Origin: Engraulis encrasicolus
Lineage: Eukaryota; Chordata; Actinopteri; Clupeiformes; Engraulidae
NCBI RefSeq assembly: GCF_034702125.1
Contig: NC_085868.1
Coordinates: 41,486,859-41,550,858, forward strand
DNA length: 64,000 bases
Reading direction: 5' to 3'
The notes beneath the pieces are model-generated. The model had not been told where the DNA came from and did no database searches. It saw only the letters and a list, made by a program, of their open reading frames with translations. Below are positions 57,889 through 64,000 of the stretch, in pieces. The stretch's first letter is position 1. The number at the start of each line of letters is the position of its first letter. A program made the position numbers and the translations under genes.

Positions 57889-58022
57889 TGCGTGCGTGTG
57901 TGTGTGTGTAGCAGATGTCAATGTTGGCTGGCCATCTCTGGAGAAGCTGGGGAGCATATTGGTTTATAATTAATGAAATTAGCCCATTACCTACTCTGGA
58001 GAACCGTGTTCTGATGCACACA

Positions 58023-58109
<87 letters not shown>

Positions 58110-58176
58110 GCACACGCGCACACGCACACGCACACACACAATTTGAGTGGACAAGCGTCACAGCAGGAATGAAGAA

Positions 58177-58253
<77 letters not shown>

Positions 58254-58255
58254 CA
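57645..58255. repeat. TG and CA tracts with repeated gcattgaatctgaaagc units
   Basis: TG tracts at 57645-57727, 57756-57815 and 57833-57910, CA at 58022-58140, TG at 58163-58252. The unit gtgcattgaatctgaaagc(a/g)tg occurs twice (57725 and 57814). Confidence 0.92.
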
Positions 58256-58572
58256 AAGCTCTGTGGACCGGCTCCAAGTCCATCTCATGTGGGTGGAGAT
58301 AATGCGAAAATAAAGCAGTATGTTGGGGATGGGAAAATGAAGCAGTATATTGGGAATGGGAATGGAGATGTGAGGAGAGGAGAGGAGGTGGAGGGGAAGC
58401 GCTTCTGTGTTAACGCGGACTCACGGACGACTGGAGAACACAAACCCAGTCGTCCGTGAGTCCGTGTTAACATCAGTCACAGAGTTTTTGTTTGCGCCAA
58501 AACCTTAAAATTTTCGCCAAATCTTGTGTGTCCTAGTATGTAACGCTGCAGAGGCATCAGAATCAACTCTAA

Positions 58573-58910
58573 CCGCAGAAATACACCAGCGGCGATGCGA
58601 TTCAAGCGACAGAGTGTAGCAGCAAGCGATACAAGCGTTTGAGGAGACAAGAGTATGTCCGTACAGGCAGAAGGCAAAGCATTCAAGCATTCCCATTGGC
58701 TGTGGTCACTGACCTCTATACAGTCATTGGCTGTCGCGGCTTGTCGCCGAACCGCGTCATAGAAAGTTGAAAAGATTTCAACTTCAAACTGTCGCGCTCG
58801 TCGCGCAAATCGCTCTAGTCTCCAGAATCGCTTTTGTCTCTCGACTCAATACAAAGTCAATTACTTCCGTCGCTCGACTCGCTCAGATCGCCGCTGGTGT
58901 ATTTCTGCGG
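58573..58910. mobile_element. PIF/Harbinger-like MITE, complete copy
   Basis: The inverted ends, over 20 bp, starting ccgcagaaatacaccagcgg, are perfect, and the element is flanked by the 3-bp TAA duplication (58570-58572 and 58911-58913) expected of PIF/Harbinger elements. 338 bp. A near-identical copy lies at 33655-33978. Confidence 0.88.
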
Positions 58911-59696
58911 TAAGCTATAAAACTCGTGCACACTGACCATATCTTTTCTTCACTTGCAGCGTCAGTTTACCTGATGAAGGTCTACTAAGACAGAAATGTT
59001 GGGAGTGAATAAAAAGACAACAAGTCCGACAGGCGGACAAAGATGCGTCTGTCTATGCACTCTGCCGCCTTGTGGACACAGGAGGAAATTACAATTTAAG
59101 GAATGCGTTTCAGACGGACGGACCGACTGACAGACAGACAGACCGACGGACAGACATACCCTCTTATAGAGATGCTAGGATGCATCTAAAAAGCAAAATG
59201 GTCAGCAAGATAACGAATAAAACTCTGATCATCACTGACGTTGAGCCTCAAGTCAAAAGGACGGAGACCCGAATGATGGACGAAAAGAAGTGACTTGCAC
59301 CCTTTGGCTTTGATTTCAACTGGTTTTCTATTTTTACCTCCGCCAAGGAGGTCATGTTTTCGGTCGCGTTGGTTTGTTTGTTTGTTTGTCTGTCAGCAGG
59401 ATAACTCAAAAAGTTATGAACGGATTCTGAGTTCATTGAGTTCATTTGATTTGAGTTCAATTTAGTTCTGAGTTGTTGGAAATAATACTACTCTACTTTA
59501 CTACTGTGGTATGCTAAATGACAAAAGGAACAAGAACATTATATTGCGGTGTTGATCCGGATCACGGTAGCAAATTTTGACATTTCAGTTTCTAACTCCA
59601 CAAAAACAAGGCAGAAATACAGGTACTTGAAATGACAAAAAATCGGTGTCACCTTATGGCCTTGGTGGAGGTTGCACTCTCTGAGTACTAGTTTTT

Positions 59697-59936
59697 GTGA
59701 TGATGAGCCCTAACTTTTGCCTCATACCTCGTCTCCAAGGGCGTTGTTTGGGCAAGTTTGAGCCTCGTAAATGGGTGGAAAGTAGAGATTTATTACGATG
59801 GCTAGACAGGTGCCGGTCCATCACAGCAGGAGCTAAATTTCACCTAGCTCTGGATTTTTTGACTAGTGCTCAGACTTCGAAATGCAGGGGACCTTTGGAG
59901 GCGAGGTATGAGGCAAAAGTTAGGGCTCATCATCAC
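59697..59936. repeat. Foldback element with near-perfect 35-bp arms
   Basis: The arm gtgatgatgagccctaactt...catacctcg (59697-59731) is inverted at about 59902-59936. A 93-codon frame crosses it, but it is unlike any protein I know and reads through both arms, so it is not called a gene. Confidence 0.82.
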
Positions 59937-60370
59937 ATTTCACACCGGATTACCCCTTTAAGGGACAATGAAGATTAAGTGCAACGTACTGTATCATTAC
60001 ATTTCCACATTTGCTCTGCCAGTTTAAATGGATTGTCAAAAAGTCCCCCACACACTGTTTACAGCCAGGGAGAATAATATTTGAATATTATTAAAATATT
60101 CGAGTAGTGGCCATTGATTTTCAAATAGTGTGTTTGCCAAAGATTCCTTCACCTTAATGGAGACATCAGAAGTTTCTGCCTTTACACATGAGTTGCCCTT
60201 CTTGGCAAGAAGTTTTTGCTCTGTTCCATTTTAATTGTAGAATGATTCTAGAAAGTTACACTAATAAATAAAAAATAAGTGCCCCTTAATGAATAAATGT
60301 ACCTTGTTAAAGTGAAAAACTTTTTAACGTCAGGCAGAAGCACTTTTTTCCCCTGTTTCTTCTGTAGGCT

Positions 60371-60441
<71 letters not shown>

Positions 60442-61125
60442 TGGGTGTGCAGTGTTTCCCACAGAAATTTTGGAAACTATGGGGGCAGCCGGGGTTTATT
60501 TTGTCCGGGGGGGGGGGGGGGACAAAATAAATATATTTTGAGAAATAAGGCTACATAAGATTTTACCCATGACTTGTATAATAGTAGTACATTGTCATTG
60601 TCTGTACAGTGAATAATTTCTGTTTACAACACAGTTTCATTCGTCCCTCATGCAGGGGTCTGGGAAACAATAATAAAATAAAATAGGAGCAGAGATAAGA
60701 ATTTAAGAGCACTGTGAAATTGTTAACGCATAGACAAAAAGGGTCTTAGAGGGTAGGCTATGCCTTTTCCCCCACACATATCTGTAGGCGTACATATTCT
60801 ACATGAGGGGTGCTGGTCACAGGGCCAGTTTTTTCCAAATTCCTCCCATTAAAAGGGCTGAACAACATATTACACATTTATGTCTGTATTCACATTCATT
60901 ACACATTAATTTCTATATGCAGCCCGATGTCTCCTCTGCTGTGTCAATGAAGGTCTGTCACCAAACTCATTACAACTGTAAAACAAAGCCTAGGGAGTGT
61001 TAGTAAACTCATCCTGTCCCTTCTCTGAAGGTTTTTTTATATTGCTCCCAAACCCAAGTTAACTACAACAACTTGACTAGGCTTTTGATCCCTGTCTTTC
61101 AAGCACTTGTGGTTCTCTCTATAGC

Positions 61126-61175
61126 AGGGGTGCCCTACCTTTTTTTAACCAAGATCTACTTTTGAAGTTGATGGT
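61126..61175. mobile_element. Left end of a hAT-like element
   Basis: Reads caggggtgccctaccttttt followed by aaccaagatctacttttg, a common fish and tetrapod hAT start. The right end was not located with confidence. Confidence 0.45.
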
Positions 61176-61557
61176 CTGCCGTGATCTACCAAGTCAAATT
61201 TAAGGATGTCAGTATGAAAATTTAAGACCACCATTTATTAATCACCATTATTATGAACAAAATGCTTTTAGTAGGCTACTATGGTCGTATCTTTTCAGTG
61301 TGTTTTTAAAGTGTGTTGAATAGCCTATCTTTACAAAGCAATGCAGCACTGATAGTATGCAGAGATAAATTCAGTCATACACAAGTCATAAACAACTGAA
61401 ACAATTTCAAAATGATAAACATTTGGTATAGCCTATAAAAGGCACATAGGCCCTATTTCTAAAATATGATGAAGCATTATCATGCCTTCAGTGGTATAGG
61501 CTACAAATTAAAAAGGGCTCAGAAATTCACCATTTGTTATGGGTAAATAGTAGGCTA

Positions 61558-61560
<3 letters not shown>

Positions 61561-61644
<84 letters not shown>
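61561..61644. repeat. AG microsatellite
   Basis: About 84 bp of pure (AG)n. Confidence 0.95.
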
Positions 61645-61645
<1 letters not shown>

Positions 61646-61838
61646 AATGAGATAACTCATTGGATTGGTTAACATCCCTGTTAAGAGTGACTTCTTCTAT
61701 GAAGGTTTTTTTTTTCAGCTCTCTGGGACAGTAGCACAGCAAAGGCTTTCTATTGTGAGTTTGGCCAATCGTTTTGTCCACAACTGAAGCAAGAAACAGC
61801 ACAAATTGAAGTGAATTCCATACATGTCAACAACATAA

Positions 61839-62995
61839 GCTGCGTCCCATTACTACCACTTCCACTCGTTTTGACCCCTAACACTCGCTTTTGCGCGTTC
61901 CCGTGAAAGTGTAGGGTGTCCCGTTTCTTAGGGAGGCGAGTGAAAGTGCAAAAAATACACTTAAAATTCCACTTCGACCGAGTGGGGGTAGGACCCACCC
62001 TAAAGACCGAGTGAAAGAATGCATTACCCAGAATGCTGTGCGAACCCCTCCGGCAAAAGCAAAAACAAAAAAAACATGGCGTCCTAGCAGAGGAACAGCG
62101 AATTCACTACTTGGAAATAGATGGCCACTATTTGAATATTATTCGAAAATAAAACATAGAACATACAAAAATATACTATAAAGACAAAATAAACCCCCTT
62201 ACAGGAAAAAACATCACTTTTAATTCGCTGGTTGGCCTACATTAGTGTTCGCTAGTTAGCTTAGCACAATTAGCGGGGGCTAACGGTTGCTATGGACAGT
62301 TAAGGGTAGCTTATTTTGGATAAGTTTGCTTCTGCCAAATAATTAGAAGCATTTAACATGAAATAACTCACAAAGTTGCGGATTAAAGTCCACATTGTGA
62401 GCAATATCTCCTCACTTCGGAGCAGTATGTACAAAAGAGTTCGCTAATTAGCTGGCTTTAGCTATTGGCACTGATGGCAGTGGTATTGGCTAATAGCTTA
62501 CCTTGCATTTGAGAAATCAGATGCAGATATGAAATGACTCACAAATAAATGCGGATTATATTCCATGTTTACAAAAACACCAACAAATGCAAATTTACAG
62601 TATGCTTGAGAACGATTTATTGATAAATGCAGTGTCTTGTCCCATAGGGGCACAACACGAAACACGAGTGGCTTCTTCCCTGACTGTAAACAGTGGGTGT
62701 GGACTGGATCCGGAACTCCCTGACACTATCCTTTCCTGTTGAAAATTACAAACGGTCCATTCGTATTTGCTGCGTAAATATAATAATTTAATGAAACAGT
62801 AGACCTATTGGAGGAAGATATTTTATTAGATTATGTGTACTTGAGTAGCTCTACGTAATCACCTGAAGTCTGTCCCAATCTTTAGGGGAACATTCGACTT
62901 CTCTTTATTCTCGAGGGAATGACTTGCTTTTTAATTTCACTCCAAACGAGGGGAAGTTCAAGTGGAAGTGGAAGTGGTAGTAATGGGACGCAGCC
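61839..62995. mobile_element. PIF/Harbinger-like non-autonomous element, 1157 bp
   Basis: The inverted ends gctgcgtcccattactacca and tggtagtaatgggacgcagc (last base c) are flanked by TAA (61836-61838 and 62996-62998). The subterminal cttccactcg is also inverted. No transposase frame is visible. Confidence 0.82.
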
Positions 62996-63589
62996 TAACA
63001 TTTCCCTTACACGCGGCACGCGATGTAAACGCAGTTAGCGATGATGCATGCGACTAGCGATTTGGACGAAGATCCTCGTATATCGGCGTGTCATAACGCA
63101 TCGTTGCGCACATGTTCTGTTACTCACCCGATGTTACACGTGTGCACACATGAATCAACTGTAATACCCTTACGGTCACTTCCTAGCTTTCCCCTCATTC
63201 TGTGTTACCGTGGGACCAGAGCTCTACAGCTCTGCGTGGGACTACTTATCTAACCAATACAGAGTCTATAGGATGTATATTTACTCCAGGAGGAAAATGC
63301 GAAGGAAATTCAAAATCGTAATTCAAATCGTTTTTAACAAAAACGGATATAGTTTAAAAAAAAAAAAAAAAGAAAAAAAAAAAAAAAAAAAATTTTTTTT
63401 TTTTTTTTTTTTACATTTTCGTAAACTATGGCGGCCAAATTTAAACTATGGCGGGCCGCCATAGTTTCCTCAATGTATGGGAAACACTGGTGTGGGTGTG
63501 GGTGTGTGTGCCTGCGTGCTTGCGTATTGCGGGTGCCAGGCATCTTGTGATCAGTGCAGTGGCTTGAAGGAAGAGCAGCTTGAGGCTCT

Positions 63590-63638
<49 letters not shown>

Positions 63639-63723
63639 CCAGACGTGTCAGCACACTTAGGAAGGCGCGAGCGTGAAATCCACTGCACCTGCTGCTGGTT
63701 TGGACTGCAGAGTCTCCAGCTGC

Positions 63724-63806
<83 letters not shown>

Positions 63807-63821
63807 AGAGTCTCCAGCTGC

Positions 63822-63894
<73 letters not shown>

Positions 63895-63905
63895 TCTCTA
63901 GCTGC

Positions 63906-63976
<71 letters not shown>

Positions 63977-64000
63977 AGAGTCTCAAGCTGCTGCTGCACA
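63590..64000. repeat. Composite repeat: agagtctc.agctgctta units separated by CA tracts
   Basis: The unit agagtctccagctgcttaca occurs at about 63707, 63807, 63893 (gagtctctagctgcttaca) and 63976 (diverged), each followed by (CA)n of about 60-80 bp. A TG tract lies at 63591-63635. The array continues past the window edge. Confidence 0.93.

Larger units (their letters stand above)
60450..63489. mobile_element. hAT-type element interrupted by other insertions
   Basis: The ends cagtgtttcccacagaaatt and ...caatgtatgggaaacactg are inverses, both followed inward by aaactatgg/ccatagtt words. It inserted in a gtgggtgtg repeat, so the duplication cannot be defined. It encloses a TC/AG tract (61561-61644), a PIF/Harbinger-like element (61839-62995) and an A/T-rich hairpin (63355-63411). 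Confidence 0.72.

Noticed and set aside
59697..59978. A 93-codon frame
   Set aside because: It runs through both arms of a foldback element and matches no family I recognise.
63700..64000. A CRISPR-like array (regular unit plus spacer)
   Set aside because: The spacers are CA repeats and the genome is a vertebrate; it is a composite microsatellite.

Overview
This is a teleost-type nuclear window: vertebrate genes with short exons and GT-AG introns, set in very repeat-rich DNA (long CA/TG, TC/AG and GACA tracts, hAT, piggyBac-like and PIF/Harbinger-like MITEs, L2-type LINE remains, tRNA-derived SINEs). I cannot name the species; the density of dinucleotide repeats is high even for a fish. Exon coordinates were read by eye from splice sites, reading frame and remembered family sequences; no alignment was run.

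Three protein-coding genes are supported. (1) hspd1, mitochondrial HSP60, minus strand, ten coding exons at 3945-14869 plus a 5' UTR exon ending at 15412; 576 residues. A perfect heat-shock element lies upstream at 15803-15815. (2) mob4 (phocein, a STRIPAK component), plus strand, eight exons at 17679-24424; 244 residues with an unusually long acidic tail. (3) boll (boule, germline DAZ-family RNA-binding protein), minus strand, ten exons at 31204-42428; about 324 residues, with a second, tandemly duplicated copy of exon 2 at 41806-41949. The set matches the vertebrate HSPD1-HSPE1-MOB4-...-BOLL neighbourhood (human 2q33), but hspe1 (HSP10), normally head to head with hspd1, is not seen between hspd1 and mob4, and rftn2 and mars2 are not seen between mob4 and boll.

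Layout: 1-3944 repeats and probable hspd1 3' flank; 3945-15412 hspd1, with a 3.7 kb nested transposon in intron 7; 15413-17678 intergenic with promoter elements, a LINE 3' end and a hAT element; 17679-26600 mob4 and its 3' UTR; 26666-31203 repeats and the probable long 3' UTR of boll, including a minisatellite; 31204-42428 boll, with an L2 LINE in the intron after exon 2A; 42429-64000 no recognisable gene, only repeats and transposon remains.

The most notable theme is that short pieces of exon edges, usually with their splice site, are repeated in the neighbouring intron, in most cases beside a CA/TG tract. I see this in hspd1 exons 6, 8 and 10, mob4 exon 5 and boll exon 9, alongside the whole-exon duplication in boll. 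I found no undescribed enzymatic or defence system.
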